Shown: positions 17,288-26,897, counted from the first letter of the stretch. The stretch is 64,000 nucleotides of DNA from Flavobacteriaceae bacterium (GCA_018260565.1 JAGLAZ010000006.1:28089-92088); one strand, 5' to 3'. Notes: generated by a model from the letters alone, not told the origin. Numbers and translations are program-made.

Positions 17288-18424
17288 TCAAGATTTGAAC
17301 TTGGAGTAAACACTATCGTATTGTTGTGCAATAGCGCTCGGTGAAAAAGTATGTTTTACATATTCATACATACTTTGCGCTTCGTTTTTGGCTTTATCTG
17401 ATGAATTTAATTGTATTATGTGCTGTTCCATAGCGTCTACAAGTTCTTCAAAATTGCTGACAAACACACCAAACTGCTTTGGTAAAATTTCTGCAATTCC
17501 GCCTACGGATGTGGAAATTACAGTAATTCCGCATGCTAATGCTTCTGGAATGACTACACCTTGCGTTTCATTTTCTGAAAATAAAACAAATGCGCTACTC
17601 CTTTTCATTTCGGAAGCCACTTCGGCCTCGCTAAGAGCTGGAAGAATTGTCGTGACCATTTCCAGATCTCGTTCCTTAATTTGTTGATGTAATTTTATAA
17701 GATCCCCATCTCCTCCAATTTTAAAATGAAAATTATAACCTTTTTCCTTAATTTTTACGGCGGCATCAAGTAAAATTGGAATTCTTTTTCTTTTTACCAA
17801 AGTGGAAAGATGAATGAATGTGGATACGGTAATTTTACTCTTAGATGGGCTGAAAATCTGAGTGTTTACCACATTTGGAATTACCATAAAATCTGAAATA
17901 ATGCCGTGATGAACCAAGGAATTTTTTAAATCATTGGATACTGGGCAAATACAAGCAGACCTTTTAGCAAGAAATCGTGCATTCCATTTTTGAATTAAGG
18001 ATACTTTAGATGTAGAATTTTGAACTTGGAAAACAGTCCAATGCTCCGTAAATATTAAATTAATTTTCTTCCATCTTGCGTAATATACTGCAAACCAAGA
18101 ATTTATTGTTGGAGCTAAAACATTAGCATGAACCAAGTCTATTCTAGGAAGATTTCGAGTTTCTTGACTAAAAACCTGCCATTTACGAAGCCAATCAATA
18201 AATTTAAATCCTGATTTTTCTAGATATATTATCTTTTCCTGATATTGCCCGTCAGAATAAAATTCGGGAGATCTTTTGGTAGTACTTAAAACACAATGGA
18301 TTACATATACATTGTGAAGTAAAGAAATTGCTTTAGCGTGTTTTTGGACGAAATTACCGTTTAAATTTTCAACAGCATTGGGGAACCAACTGCTAAGAAA
18401 TAGAATATTTTTGGGAATAGACAT
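17288..18424 (-). CDS. Glycosyltransferase family 4
   Basis: 378 residues with the GT-B fold. The N-terminal half starts NILFLSSWFPNAVENLNGNFVQKHA, with ICPVSNDLKN near the domain boundary. The C-terminal nucleotide-sugar half contains FIHLSTLVKRKRIPILLDA, FKIGGDGD and the EX7E-type retaining motif in ETQGVVIPEALACGITVISTSVGGIAEIL. It should transfer a sugar from a nucleotide donor to a glycan or lipid acceptor at the membrane. Donor and acceptor are unknown. It lies seven bases after a small conserved protein and 28 bases before the flippase gene. Confidence 0.9.
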   Translation of the reverse strand: MSIPKNILFLSSWFPNAVENLNGNFVQKHAKAISLLHNVYVIHCVLSTTKRSPEFYSDGQYQEKIIYLEKSGFKFIDWLRKWQVFSQETRNLPRIDLVHANVLAPTINSWFAVYYARWKKINLIFTEHWTVFQVQNSTSKVSLIQKWNARFLAKRSACICPVSNDLKNSLVHHGIISDFMVIPNVVNTQIFSPSKSKITVSTFIHLSTLVKRKRIPILLDAAVKIKEKGYNFHFKIGGDGDLIKLHQQIKERDLEMVTTILPALSEAEVASEMKRSSAFVLFSENETQGVVIPEALACGITVISTSVGGIAEILPKQFGVFVSNFEELVDAMEQHIIQLNSSDKAKNEAQSMYEYVKHTFSPSAIAQQYDSVYSKFKS

Positions 18425-18430
18425 GGCAAT

Positions 18431-18943
18431 TTATAGCCATTGTGCTGCCCAACTTTGAGGAACCGGAAGGGCAAATTTGCTCAGAAATTCAGAATATGTG
18501 GAACCTGAAAAATCTAAAATCTTAGCTGATATGGGAATGCTTCGAGATTGTATTTTGGCTTTCATATTTAATCTATTCTCACAGACAATTTCTTGATCCT
18601 CAGCCTCAGGATTTTCAATAAAATAAAGGACTTTCATACGATCAAACAGCCCCAGCATAAAGCGCTGATCTAAATCTTGCATCATCGCATTTAGTGCATC
18701 AATGGAACATCCACTAGCGCTTGCTTCTTCTTCATCTACAGCAATAATAATGATTTGATGGAACAAAATTTTAAATGAAGCCTGTAAGGGAGTGCCATGT
18801 GCCTTCCACCCCGCCAAAAAGTCAAATACCCTTTGGGTAATCTGTAAGGTTTCGGCAGGAGTTAGCCTTCTGCTGGCAGGATAATACAAGATTCTATAAT
18901 CACCGACTACTTCATTTTCATTAAATATTTCCTGAACTTCCAT
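18431..18943 (-). CDS. Conserved flavobacterial protein, often labelled 'ABC transporter ATPase' without ABC motifs
   Basis: 170 residues. I recognise the family by its core: a helix ending in AGWKAHGTPLQASFKILFHQIIIIAVDEEE, then SGCSIDALNAMMQDLDQRF, and a C-terminal PVPQSWAAQWL. Flavobacterial homologues next to the same Fe-S genes carry the label ABC transporter ATPase, but there is no Walker A, signature or Walker B motif here, so that name looks wrong. The function is unknown. Only two bases separate it from the upstream Fe-S protein gene, pointing to a shared message and perhaps a redox or envelope role. Cys and Ser in the SGCSID motif are the most striking conserved polar residues. Confidence 0.7.
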   Translation of the reverse strand: MEVQEIFNENEVVGDYRILYYPASRRLTPAETLQITQRVFDFLAGWKAHGTPLQASFKILFHQIIIIAVDEEEASASGCSIDALNAMMQDLDQRFMLGLFDRMKVLYFIENPEAEDQEIVCENRLNMKAKIQSRSIPISAKILDFSGSTYSEFLSKFALPVPQSWAAQWL

Positions 18944-18945
18944 AT

Positions 18946-19728
18946 TTATAAATCTGCAGTTTCTGCAAGAATCTCCGCAATGTCCTTTACACTAACTTCC
19001 GTATTTTTATTAAGGTACTTCACACCATCTGTAAGCATTGTATTACAAAACGGACAGCCTGTAGCTATAGTAGTAGCGCCGGTAGAAAGGGCTTCCTCAG
19101 TTCTTTCAATATTAATTTCCTTATTCCCCGGCTCAGCTTCTTTAAACATTTGAGCACCTCCAGCACCACAGCACAAGCCGTTTTGGCGGCACCTTTTCAT
19201 TTCCGTTAGTTCTGCATCTAGCTTCTGAATAAGTTCTCGAGGTGCTTCGTAGACATTATTACCTCTGCCAAGATAACACGGATCATGGAATGTTATTTTT
19301 TTACCTTTAAAATCTCCGCCGGAAATACTTAATTTTCCAGATGAGAGAAGTTCGTTAATTAGCTGGGTATGATGAACAACTTCATAGTTTCCACCCAAAT
19401 TGGGGTATTCATTTTTTAAAGTGTTGAAGCAATGCGGGCAGGCAGTAACTATTTTTTTTACTTCGTAGGAGTTTAATATTTCTATGTTCTGCATAGCCAT
19501 CATTTGAAAAAGGAACTCATTTCCAGCCCTTTTTGCAGGATCTCCCGTGCAGCTTTCTTCCGGTCCTAATACGGCAAAAGATACGTTTGCTTTTTGTAAT
19601 ATTTTACAGAATGCCCTGGTGATTTTTTTTGCTCTATCATCAAAGCTCCCTGCGCAGCCTACCCAAAAAAGAATTTCAGGAGAAGTGCCTTCAGCAGCAT
19701 ATTCTGCCATTGTTTTAATTGGTAACAC
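18946..19728 (-). CDS. CCG-domain Fe-S binding protein (GlcF/HdrB-like)
   Basis: 260 residues with two cysteine-rich CCG domains: FWVGCAGSFDDR with ACPHCFNTLKNEYP in the first half, then HDPCYLGRG, LCCGAGGAQMFKE and GCPFCNTMLTD in the second. In heterodisulfide reductase HdrB and GlcF/LutA relatives these domains hold unusual Fe-S clusters that pass electrons to or from a substrate. The start is probably the GTG at 19728, since homologues have a few residues before MAEYAAEG; the ATG at 19710 is the alternative. Its partner, the membrane-bound 4Fe-4S protein, lies just upstream in the same direction. The physiological electron acceptor is unknown. Confidence 0.88.
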   Translation of the reverse strand: MLPIKTMAEYAAEGTSPEILFWVGCAGSFDDRAKKITRAFCKILQKANVSFAVLGPEESCTGDPAKRAGNEFLFQMMAMQNIEILNSYEVKKIVTACPHCFNTLKNEYPNLGGNYEVVHHTQLINELLSSGKLSISGGDFKGKKITFHDPCYLGRGNNVYEAPRELIQKLDAELTEMKRCRQNGLCCGAGGAQMFKEAEPGNKEINIERTEEALSTGATTIATGCPFCNTMLTDGVKYLNKNTEVSVKDIAEILAETADL

Positions 19729-19758
19729 GCTAGTTATTTTATTAAATTATTATATAAA

Positions 19759-21090
19759 TTAAGATACCCAGTTGAGGCGGTCTCCTTGATTATACTGCCA
19801 CGGAGCACCATTGTTTTCTATATTTTGCATCATAAGATTCCATTCTTGTGGTGCAGATGACTCTTCCATTATCATAAACTGTCTTAGACTCATAATGATG
19901 GATAAAGGATCAATAAGAATAGGGCAAGCTTCGGTACAGGCGTTACAAGTAGTGCATGCACGGAGTTCCTCGCGGCTGATATGATCATCGATAAGTTTTT
20001 TACCGTCATCAATGAATTTACCATTTATATCAATATTTTTACCCACTTCTTCCAGTCTGTCTCGGGTGTCCATCATTATTTTTCTTGGGCTAAGCTTTTT
20101 ACCTGTGATATTGGCAGGACATACGCTAGTACAGCGTCCACATTCGGTGCAAGAATAGGCATTCATGAGTTGAACTCTGTGAAGATCAAATATATCACTA
20201 GCTCCAAATTTTTCAGGTGAAGCATTTTCTGGTGGAGTAGGAGCTGCGGCATAAGGATCAGCGTTAGGGTCCATCATCATTTTAACTTCATTGGTAACAG
20301 ATGCCAAATTGGGAAATTCACCTGGGTTTTTCAATTTAGCGAACCAAGTATTTAGAAAAGCCAAAATGATATGGAGATGCTTAGAATAATATAAGTAATT
20401 CATAAAGAAAAATACTCCGATAATGTGAAGCCACCATGCTACACGCTCGAATATTACGAGTGTAGTAGGTTCCATATTAGCTACCCAAGGTGTTACTAGA
20501 CGACTGGAAACAGGGAAGCTACCCCATTTAAAATAGTGCCCATATCCTAAATTTTGCAAAGCGAAATCTGTCCCATTCATTACCAAATAGGCTATCATTA
20601 GGAAACTTTCAATAATTAAAATGAAATTAGCATCCTTTTTAGGCCAGCCTGCTAATTCTTTCATATTAAGCCTTTTTAGGTGGATCCAGTTTCTCCGAGC
20701 CCATAAAAAAACTACTGCAATGAGAACTAAAAGTGCTAAAATTTCAAGGAAAGATGTAATTGCGGCATATGTACCAGCACCCAATATAGCAGCTAAAAAT
20801 CTATGACTGCCAGTGAGACCATCTACGAAAATCTCGATTAATTCCATATTAATAATAAGGAAACTGAGATACAATATAATATGAAGAACACCTGCTACAG
20901 GGCGTTTAATCATTTTAGTTTGTCCCAAAGCTACCATGCCCATCATTGCCCAGCGTTTTCCGGGTTGATCACTTCTATTAATTTCTTTTCCTAGTTTTAT
21001 ATTTCGGTTTATTTTACTAAAATTTCTGTAAAACAGCCAAAACCCAGCTATGCTGAGAATTAAAAAGAGGATATTACTGATATATTCCAT
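19759..21090 (-). CDS. Membrane-bound 4Fe-4S dicluster oxidoreductase subunit (HdrC/GlcF N-terminal-like)
   Basis: 443 residues. Five or six membrane segments occupy the first 250 residues, several containing His residues that could hold haem, as in NarI/DsrM-like membrane subunits. The C-terminal part carries two 4Fe-4S motifs: CTECGRCTSVCP and, some 50 residues on, CTTCNACTEACP. It probably passes electrons between the quinone pool and the CCG protein encoded 30 bases downstream. It shares one base with the MlaD gene upstream (stop and start overlap), so MlaD and this redox pair are made from the same message. The same order is known in other flavobacteria, though why is unclear. Confidence 0.88.
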   Translation of the reverse strand: MEYISNILFLILSIAGFWLFYRNFSKINRNIKLGKEINRSDQPGKRWAMMGMVALGQTKMIKRPVAGVLHIILYLSFLIINMELIEIFVDGLTGSHRFLAAILGAGTYAAITSFLEILALLVLIAVVFLWARRNWIHLKRLNMKELAGWPKKDANFILIIESFLMIAYLVMNGTDFALQNLGYGHYFKWGSFPVSSRLVTPWVANMEPTTLVIFERVAWWLHIIGVFFFMNYLYYSKHLHIILAFLNTWFAKLKNPGEFPNLASVTNEVKMMMDPNADPYAAAPTPPENASPEKFGASDIFDLHRVQLMNAYSCTECGRCTSVCPANITGKKLSPRKIMMDTRDRLEEVGKNIDINGKFIDDGKKLIDDHISREELRACTTCNACTEACPILIDPLSIIMSLRQFMIMEESSAPQEWNLMMQNIENNGAPWQYNQGDRLNWVS

Positions 21091-22040
21091 TAGGATTTTG
21101 CGTTTTTTCCAAACACGGAAATGTTAATGTATTTTTTAGGGTTGTTTTTTATATCTTCTACTAAGATATTTAAATTTTTAGAAGTTTCGTTTAAATTTCT
21201 GTACAGTTCTTCGTCATTTGTAAGTTTACCTAGTGATCCTTCGCCTCTTTCTATTTTGGAAACCACATTATTTAGTTTATCAGCAGTGATATTCAATTTA
21301 TCTATAGTATTATTGAGCTGTTTAGTATCTACTTGTTCTGCTACTCTTCCATATTTATCAATGGCTAATCGGGCAGAAAGAGTGGCTAAATTAGCGTTAT
21401 CTAAGATTTTTTTTACTCTGGGATCATTATTGGAAATTAAATCCGATGTTCTTCCAGCTGTACTTTCAAAGGATTGAATAGTACGGTTTAGACCTAAAAG
21501 GAGCTGTCGTATTTCTTGTTGATTTCGAACATCAGTAATTGAATTAGCATTACTCAATAGGGTATCCATTTTCACCAAAACATCTTGTACTTGATCTTTT
21601 ACTGGTCCTACTTGGCTTGAAATGCTGTTTAGCATAGATGGTTTAAAAGCCCCTTGCAAAACATCACCGGACTGAGCAATTGGTCCTTTGGTATCAATAT
21701 TAATTCGTAATTCTTTACCGGACATTATACCCGGTTCAAAAATTTCAACAGTAGATTTTTTACTGAAGCTATATTCACTGTCTGCGGAGATTTTTACTTT
21801 AAAATATAGGCCTCCAGAGGGAAGAAACATTGGTTTTATTTCTTCTACTTGGCCTATTTTTAAGCCATTTATGGATACAGGATTAGAGACTTGCAGGCCT
21901 TCAACATTATCAAAATTAGAGTAATAAAAATTATCTGTAGAGAAGACTTTCCTCCCTTTCATAAACTGAAATAGGTAGATAAACCCTACAATTGCAAATA
22001 ATGCAATGAGTCCGGCTTTTAATTCTTTGGAAAGTTTCAA
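21090..22040 (-). CDS. mlaD: MlaD-family MCE protein, TTG start
   Basis: 316 residues. An N-terminal membrane anchor (about 8-27, LIALFAIVGFIYLFQFM) is followed by an MCE domain (about 38-115) with YSNFDNVEGLQVSNPVSINGLKIGQVEEI, then a long helical tail rich in Asn, Leu and Lys. MCE proteins form periplasmic rings that carry lipids for MlaEF-type ABC engines; those are encoded here at 7829-9393. No ATG fits: upstream in frame there is a stop after six codons and no ATG, and the first internal Met would cut the membrane anchor. So the start is TTG at 22040, 19 bases beyond a TATATTTG box. Confidence 0.88.
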   Translation of the reverse strand: MKLSKELKAGLIALFAIVGFIYLFQFMKGRKVFSTDNFYYSNFDNVEGLQVSNPVSINGLKIGQVEEIKPMFLPSGGLYFKVKISADSEYSFSKKSTVEIFEPGIMSGKELRINIDTKGPIAQSGDVLQGAFKPSMLNSISSQVGPVKDQVQDVLVKMDTLLSNANSITDVRNQQEIRQLLLGLNRTIQSFESTAGRTSDLISNNDPRVKKILDNANLATLSARLAIDKYGRVAEQVDTKQLNNTIDKLNITADKLNNVVSKIERGEGSLGKLTNDEELYRNLNETSKNLNILVEDIKNNPKKYINISVFGKNAKS

Positions 22041-22059
22041 AATATTTGATATTAATCAA

Positions 22060-22067
22060 CAAATATA
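22060..22067 (-). promoter_or_regulatory. -7 promoter box for the mlaD-redox-GT4-flippase operon
   Basis: TATATTTG on the minus strand, 19 bases before the TTG start of mlaD. Confidence 0.5.
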
Positions 22068-22099
22068 ATTAATAAGAATGGGCTTCAGGGTAAAAAAAG

Positions 22100-22118
22100 A
22101 ACAGCTTTTTAGGCTGTT
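22100..22118 (-). terminator. Rho-independent terminator after the SurA/PpiD-like gene
   Basis: AACAGC and GCTGTT form a six-pair stem with a seven-base loop, followed on the minus strand by CTTTTTTT. It lies 21 bases past the stop at 22139. Confidence 0.75.
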
Positions 22119-22138
22119 TCTATTTTCATTGGATTCAT

Positions 22139-24259
22139 TTATTCTCCAGTAAGGAGTTCAGTGCGATAATCTTCAATTTTAGCATTGTCTTCCAAGGATT
22201 TCATTAGAGATCTAGTAAATACTTGGCCCATTTGTTCATTATTAGATTTTATAATATCTTCTAAACTTCCTGGCTGTTTATTAGTAATGACTCCTTTATT
22301 TTGTATTAAATATACACCAGTCTGACCTTCAATCGGTTTGGAAACCTTTCCTGCTGTTATTCCAAAAGCTGCACCTGCTACTTTAGGCTCATACCCTCCT
22401 GCAATAGATGGATTTAACACATTGATTGTAGCTGTAGCTACAGGAACCGCAAATTTAGCTGCGGCTGCCTGTAAATTAGTGGCGTTACCTAGACTTGATA
22501 TAATTTTTTTAGCAGCCAATTCATTTTTTACAATTGGTTCTATTTGCTCACGGATGCTTTCCGGATCCATAATTTCAGAATTATTTATGCCATTTATATA
22601 AGCAACAATTCTACTTCCAGATCCTGGAACTTCTAACATTTCCACATCTCCTTTTTTACGATCTTTTCCAAAGGCCCATGCCAGCACCCGTCCATCTGCG
22701 TCTGTACCGAGTCCAGGAATAGCAGCTTCAAAACGTGTTAGGCTTTTAGGGTTAAGTACTTTTACGCCCGCTGCTGTAGCTGCTTTGGAAAAATCGTTAA
22801 ATGTTTTTCCTTGAACTTGCTGAATGAATCGTGTAGCTTTGGAGAATGTTTCATTTTCCGTTTTATCCGATGGTGCTATTCTTTTAACCAAATTCGCCAG
22901 TTTATAAGTCATTTCTCCTGACTTTTTATCATCCACAGAAATAATATGATATCCGAATTCTGTCTCAGCAACACCGATAGCACCTTTTGGCTGGGTGGAG
23001 ATAAAAGTTTTATATCCTTTGGCAAGGCCCGTTTCTGGAGTAGTCCAGCCGATATTTCCTCCCTGAGTAGCAGAACCTTTATCAGCAGAAAGGGATAGAA
23101 ATTCATTGAATCTTGCAGGATTGGCTTTAATAATAGCTGCAATGGAGTCAGCTTGCTTTTTCGCTTGTTCCTTCGTTCTTTTTAAGCCAGGATCTGCTGT
23201 CTGAAGACCTTCCCATGATATAAGTATATGTTTTGAAAGAATACTATCAGAGGGTTTTTTATCTAATATTTTGGTTGCAGCAAAGTAATTTTGAAATTTA
23301 AAAGGCCCGTAAATTTGCCCAATTGGAAGCGCATCCACTTTAGACTTTAATTCTTCCGGCAAATTAGCTCTTGAGATATAAGCATTTGAGAATGCTTCAT
23401 CGGAGTTAGCAGAAATGAATAAGGAATCTGATTTTGTGTTAGTAAAGTTTTCCGCTGAAGGATTCTGGATAAGGTTATTTATTTCAGAGAGATATTTAGC
23501 CTGATCCTCTGCACTAGGTTCTGCATTGAAATAGACAATGCCAAGATTTCTTGATGGTTTAGATTTAAACCGAAGTGGATGTTTTTTTACATAAGCATTC
23601 AGATCTGAAGTGCTTACCTTAATTGGATTTTTTGCTAAATAGGCCGCATAATCAATCTTTACATATTCAATATTAGCAATCTGATCCCGAAATTTCATTA
23701 ATTGTTCAGCTTCTTTTTTATTGGTGTTAACACCTTGTGCTAAATGCGTAAATAAAATTCTAGCCATCATTTTATACTCCATTCCCGGACGGGCTATAGT
23801 CCAATAATCACGAAATTGTGGATTCTCAGCCATGGTTTTTTCCACTTCTTTTTTGGCTTTGGCAACCAGAAAATTTCCTTTTGGGTCGAAAAACTCAGGG
23901 TTTTGAGAAAACATTTGGTCATATTGCAACTGATTCCAGAATATATCATCTGTTATGCTAAATCCAAGTTTTTCAAATTGCTGCTTAATGAGTTTTCCCT
24001 GAACGAGAAAATCCCAAACTTGTTGCTCTAGGCCAGTGGTAGGCTTACCTTGAGACTTAGCTTGCTCCTGAAGTAGGGATAATTGAGAATCGTACTCTTG
24101 TCTGGTAATTTTTTCGCCATTTACTTTACCTAAAACTAATGGATCTTTACCAAATAATTTACTAATGCTTTCTGGATCAACTAAAAAAGCCAATAAACCG
24201 AGTGCGATAACAGCTACTACCAGCCATGATCTTTTGCGAATTTCGCCTAATATTGCCAT
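22139..24259 (-). CDS. SurA/PpiD-type periplasmic peptidyl-prolyl isomerase (foldase)
   Basis: 706 residues, the size of PpiD-like proteins. A single membrane anchor (about 11-27, WLVVAVIALGLLAFLVD) is followed by a SurA_N-like domain with GKVNGEKITRQEYDSQL. A parvulin domain sits at about 340-445 (SKHILISW, GSATQGGNIGWTTPETGL, TEFGYHIISVDDKK). A second, degenerate rotamase-like stretch may lie in the last 150 residues. Such anchored chaperones help outer-membrane and secreted proteins fold as they leave the translocon. This suits a window rich in outer-membrane barrels. The gene is monocistronic, with its own terminator. Confidence 0.88.
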   Translation of the reverse strand: MAILGEIRKRSWLVVAVIALGLLAFLVDPESISKLFGKDPLVLGKVNGEKITRQEYDSQLSLLQEQAKSQGKPTTGLEQQVWDFLVQGKLIKQQFEKLGFSITDDIFWNQLQYDQMFSQNPEFFDPKGNFLVAKAKKEVEKTMAENPQFRDYWTIARPGMEYKMMARILFTHLAQGVNTNKKEAEQLMKFRDQIANIEYVKIDYAAYLAKNPIKVSTSDLNAYVKKHPLRFKSKPSRNLGIVYFNAEPSAEDQAKYLSEINNLIQNPSAENFTNTKSDSLFISANSDEAFSNAYISRANLPEELKSKVDALPIGQIYGPFKFQNYFAATKILDKKPSDSILSKHILISWEGLQTADPGLKRTKEQAKKQADSIAAIIKANPARFNEFLSLSADKGSATQGGNIGWTTPETGLAKGYKTFISTQPKGAIGVAETEFGYHIISVDDKKSGEMTYKLANLVKRIAPSDKTENETFSKATRFIQQVQGKTFNDFSKAATAAGVKVLNPKSLTRFEAAIPGLGTDADGRVLAWAFGKDRKKGDVEMLEVPGSGSRIVAYINGINNSEIMDPESIREQIEPIVKNELAAKKIISSLGNATNLQAAAAKFAVPVATATINVLNPSIAGGYEPKVAGAAFGITAGKVSKPIEGQTGVYLIQNKGVITNKQPGSLEDIIKSNNEQMGQVFTRSLMKSLEDNAKIEDYRTELLTGE

Positions 24260-24335
24260 GTTTTTCTATTGAATTCTAACGGTTTGCGAAATTAAACAAA
24301 ATATTTAAATGACCTTCCATTAAATCATAAAACCT

Positions 24336-24350
24336 TGGCATAAGTATTGT
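24336..24350 (+). promoter_or_regulatory. Candidate sigma-54 (RpoN) promoter of lon
   Basis: TGGCATAAGTATTGT fits the -24/-12 pattern TGGCAC-N5-TTGC with the right spacing; two positions (C to T at the sixth base, and the final C to T) depart from consensus. It is preceded by TT, common in flavobacterial versions. The expected start site falls near 24362, about 70 bases before lon. No TAnnTTTG box is visible in this 174-base gap. Confidence 0.4.
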
Positions 24351-24387
24351 GCCCATACGCTTCCCGATATACATCTACAAAATACTC

Positions 24388-24415
24388 CTTCATCTCAGTA
24401 ATAACTGAGTGGAAG
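24388..24415 (+). promoter_or_regulatory. Hairpin in the lon leader
   Basis: CTCAGT and ACTGAG form a six-pair stem with an AATA loop. CTTC and GAAG extend it beyond a two-base internal mismatch. It ends 18 bases before the lon start and could affect translation or stability. There is no T-run, so it is not a terminator. Confidence 0.4.
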
Positions 24416-24433
24416 TAGACAAAATGGCATAAC

Positions 24434-26839
24434 ATGGAAAATAAGAAGAACTTAATACCTCAAGAAATTACTATTCAATATAACGAAGAAGGGAAAACAC
24501 CTAACCCTATATCTACTACAAAAAATAAAACATCTAAAAGCAAAGCTGAGGATTTATACATTTTACCAGTAATAAAAATGGTAGTATTTCCTCACATCAT
24601 AGTACCTATTACAGCGGGGAGAGATTATAGCAGAAACCTGTTGCAAGAGGCCTACCAGAAAAAATGGGAACTGGGCGTGCTTACCCAAAAGGATCCTTCC
24701 GAGGATTTACCTGGCGCAGATGGAGTCTTTCAAGAGGGTACTGTGGTAAAAATTATTAAAATAATAGAATTACCAGAAGGGAAAGTGACGGCTATCGTAA
24801 AGGGTGTTCGTTCCTTTAAGGTTCATAAATTTCTGGAAAGTGATACTAGATTCCTTAAAGCTCACATAAAATTTCTAACAGATACTCAGCCTAAAGCAAA
24901 AGCTATTTATTCTGCTTTGGTAGATAATATTAGAGATGTATTTAAAAAGATATTAGACCTTAATAATGCACCACCACTTTTAGCTGGATTTGCCTTGGAG
25001 AATGCAGAAACTGCAGAGAATCTCATTAATTTCATCTGCATGAATGCAGATCTTCCTACAGAAAAGGCCTTAGAATTACTTCGCCAAAGAAATGCTCATA
25101 AACGTGCTGAACTTTTGTATGAGAATTTGCTGGAAATAAGTACTCACTTGGAACTGCGGCTGGATATTCAAGATAAGACTAAAAAGGCCTTAGATAAGCA
25201 TCAAAAGGAATACATCCTCACCCAGCAGATGCGTACAATTCAAGAAGAATTAGGCCAAGAAAATGATGGTGATGTGGCAGAACTTTTGGAAAAAAGTGCA
25301 ACAAAAGAGTGGAATCCTGAAGTCCAAGCTCATTTTGAAAAAGAACTCCGAAAACTGGAAAAACTCAATATTCAAAGTCCAGAATATTCCGTTCAAAGAA
25401 ATTATTTAAATTTTTACACAGATCTGCCTTGGAACCACCTGAGTACCAGTACGATTTCCATAACGAAAACCAAGAAATTACTTGATAAAGAGCATTTTGG
25501 TTTACAAGATGTTAAAGAGCGTATTTTGGAATATCTTTCCGTACTCCAATTAAAGCAAAATCTTAAGGCTCCTATTCTATGTTTATGCGGTCCTCCAGGT
25601 GTCGGGAAAACAAGTTTAGGTAAGAGCATTGCAGATTCTCTGGGAAGGAAATTTATACGTATTAGTTTGGGTGGCTTGCATGACGAGAGCGAAATCCGTG
25701 GACACAGAAAAACCTATATAGGTGCCATGGCTGGTAAAATTTTGCAAAGTATCAAAAAAGCTGGAGTTTCTAACCCCGTTGTAGTTTTAGATGAAATAGA
25801 TAAATTAGGAAAATCTATGCAAGGTGATCCAAGTTCTGCTTTGTTGGAAGTTCTAGACCCGGAACAAAATCATGAGTTTTATGATAATTTTTTAGAAGTA
25901 AGTTATGATTTATCTAAAGTACTATTCATAGCTACTGCGAATACATTAAATACGATTCAGAGCCCTCTGTTAGATAGGATGGAGATTATTCAAATATCTG
26001 GATATACTGCTGAGGAAAAAATGGAGATTGCCAAAAACTACCTCGTTCCAAAACAGATAGAAGAAAATGGTTTGGGTAAAAATGCGTTTATTTTAAAAAA
26101 CGAAGAGCTCCTGCATATAATTACTCATTATACTCGGGAGAGTGGTGTACGAAAACTGAATCATAAGATTGCTAAAATTGCAAGAAGAATTGCCTATAAA
26201 ACCACTATGGGTGAAACTTTTGATAAGAATATAAAAACCGAAGAAATAGATGCTATTCTTGGAGTTCCGCATCCGCCATCTTTAGCAAACCATGCTGGAT
26301 ATCCCGGGGTAGTTACCGGTCTTGCGTGGACGAGTATGGGGGGAGATATTCTTTTTATAGAGAGTATTTTAAGTGAAGGTAAAGGGAATCTAAGTATGAC
26401 AGGAAATTTAGGTGATGTAATGAAGGAAAGTGCAACTATCGCATTAGAGTATATTAAAGCCTATTATCCTCAATATGGTATTTCTAAGGAGGATGTTACT
26501 CAAAAAAATATTCATATCCATGTTCCTGAAGGAGCTACTCCAAAGGATGGACCTTCAGCGGGAATTGCTATGTTTACTTCCATTATTTCCAGTTTCTTAC
26601 ATAAAAATGTGAAACCAAATATCGCAATGACGGGTGAAATAACGCTACGAGGTAAAGTACTTCCAGTGGGAGGGATTAAAGAAAAAATTCTTGCCGCTAA
26701 ACGAGCTGGGATTCAAGAAGTAATTTTATGCAAAGAAAATAAAAGAGATGTAGAGGAAATAGATAGCCAGTACATAAAAGGACTTACTATTCATTATATT
26801 GATCAAATGCAGGAAGTAATTCCTCTTGCAATTGCATAA
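24434..26839 (+). CDS. lon: ATP-dependent protease La (Lon)
   Basis: 801 residues with the full Lon layout. A substrate-binding N-terminal domain (about 40-245, [17 protein letters not shown]) and a helical linker precede the AAA+ module, with Walker [10 protein letters not shown] at about 386-394 and Walker [10 protein letters not shown]. The C-terminal protease domain has its catalytic dyad at Ser708 (KDGPSAGIA) and Lys751 (GGIKEK), spaced 43 residues apart as in E. coli Lon. It degrades misfolded and short-lived regulatory proteins in the cytoplasm. It is monocistronic, with a candidate sigma-54 promoter and leader hairpin ahead and a strong terminator behind. Confidence 0.97.
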   Translation: MENKKNLIPQEITIQYNEEGKTPNPISTTKNKTSKSKAEDLYILPVIKMVVFPHIIVPITAGRDYSRNLLQEAYQKKWELGVLTQKDPSEDLPGADGVFQEGTVVKIIKIIELPEGKVTAIVKGVRSFKVHKFLESDTRFLKAHIKFLTDTQPKAKAIYSALVDNIRDVFKKILDLNNAPPLLAGFALENAETAENLINFICMNADLPTEKALELLRQRNAHKRAELLYENLLEISTHLELRLDIQDKTKKALDKHQKEYILTQQMRTIQEELGQENDGDVAELLEKSATKEWNPEVQAHFEKELRKLEKLNIQSPEYSVQRNYLNFYTDLPWNHLSTSTISITKTKKLLDKEHFGLQDVKERILEYLSVLQLKQNLKAPILCLCGPPGVGKTSLGKSIADSLGRKFIRISLGGLHDESEIRGHRKTYIGAMAGKILQSIKKAGVSNPVVVLDEIDKLGKSMQGDPSSALLEVLDPEQNHEFYDNFLEVSYDLSKVLFIATANTLNTIQSPLLDRMEIIQISGYTAEEKMEIAKNYLVPKQIEENGLGKNAFILKNEELLHIITHYTRESGVRKLNHKIAKIARRIAYKTTMGETFDKNIKTEEIDAILGVPHPPSLANHAGYPGVVTGLAWTSMGGDILFIESILSEGKGNLSMTGNLGDVMKESATIALEYIKAYYPQYGISKEDVTQKNIHIHVPEGATPKDGPSAGIAMFTSIISSFLHKNVKPNIAMTGEITLRGKVLPVGGIKEKILAAKRAGIQEVILCKENKRDVEEIDSQYIKGLTIHYIDQMQEVIPLAIA

Positions 26840-26849
26840 GAGTTAAATT

Positions 26850-26879
26850 AAAAGTGCCATCCGATAGGATGGTACTTTT
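26850..26879 (+). terminator. Strong terminator of lon, possibly bidirectional
   Basis: AAAAGTGCCATCC and GGATGGTACTTTT form a 13-pair stem (one G-T pair) with a GATA loop, followed by CTTTG on the plus strand. The minus strand also runs into TTTTAATTT, so it can serve the convergent small gene too. Confidence 0.88.
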
Positions 26880-26897
26880 CTTTGATTGATTTATAAA

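Noticed and set aside
17388..17687. 99-codon open frame opposite the GT4 gene
   Set aside because: Lies wholly inside the conserved sugar-binding half of GT4 on the other strand.
21121..21477. 118-codon open frame opposite mlaD
   Set aside because: Leu/Ser-rich antisense of the MCE helical tail; no promoter box or homology pattern.
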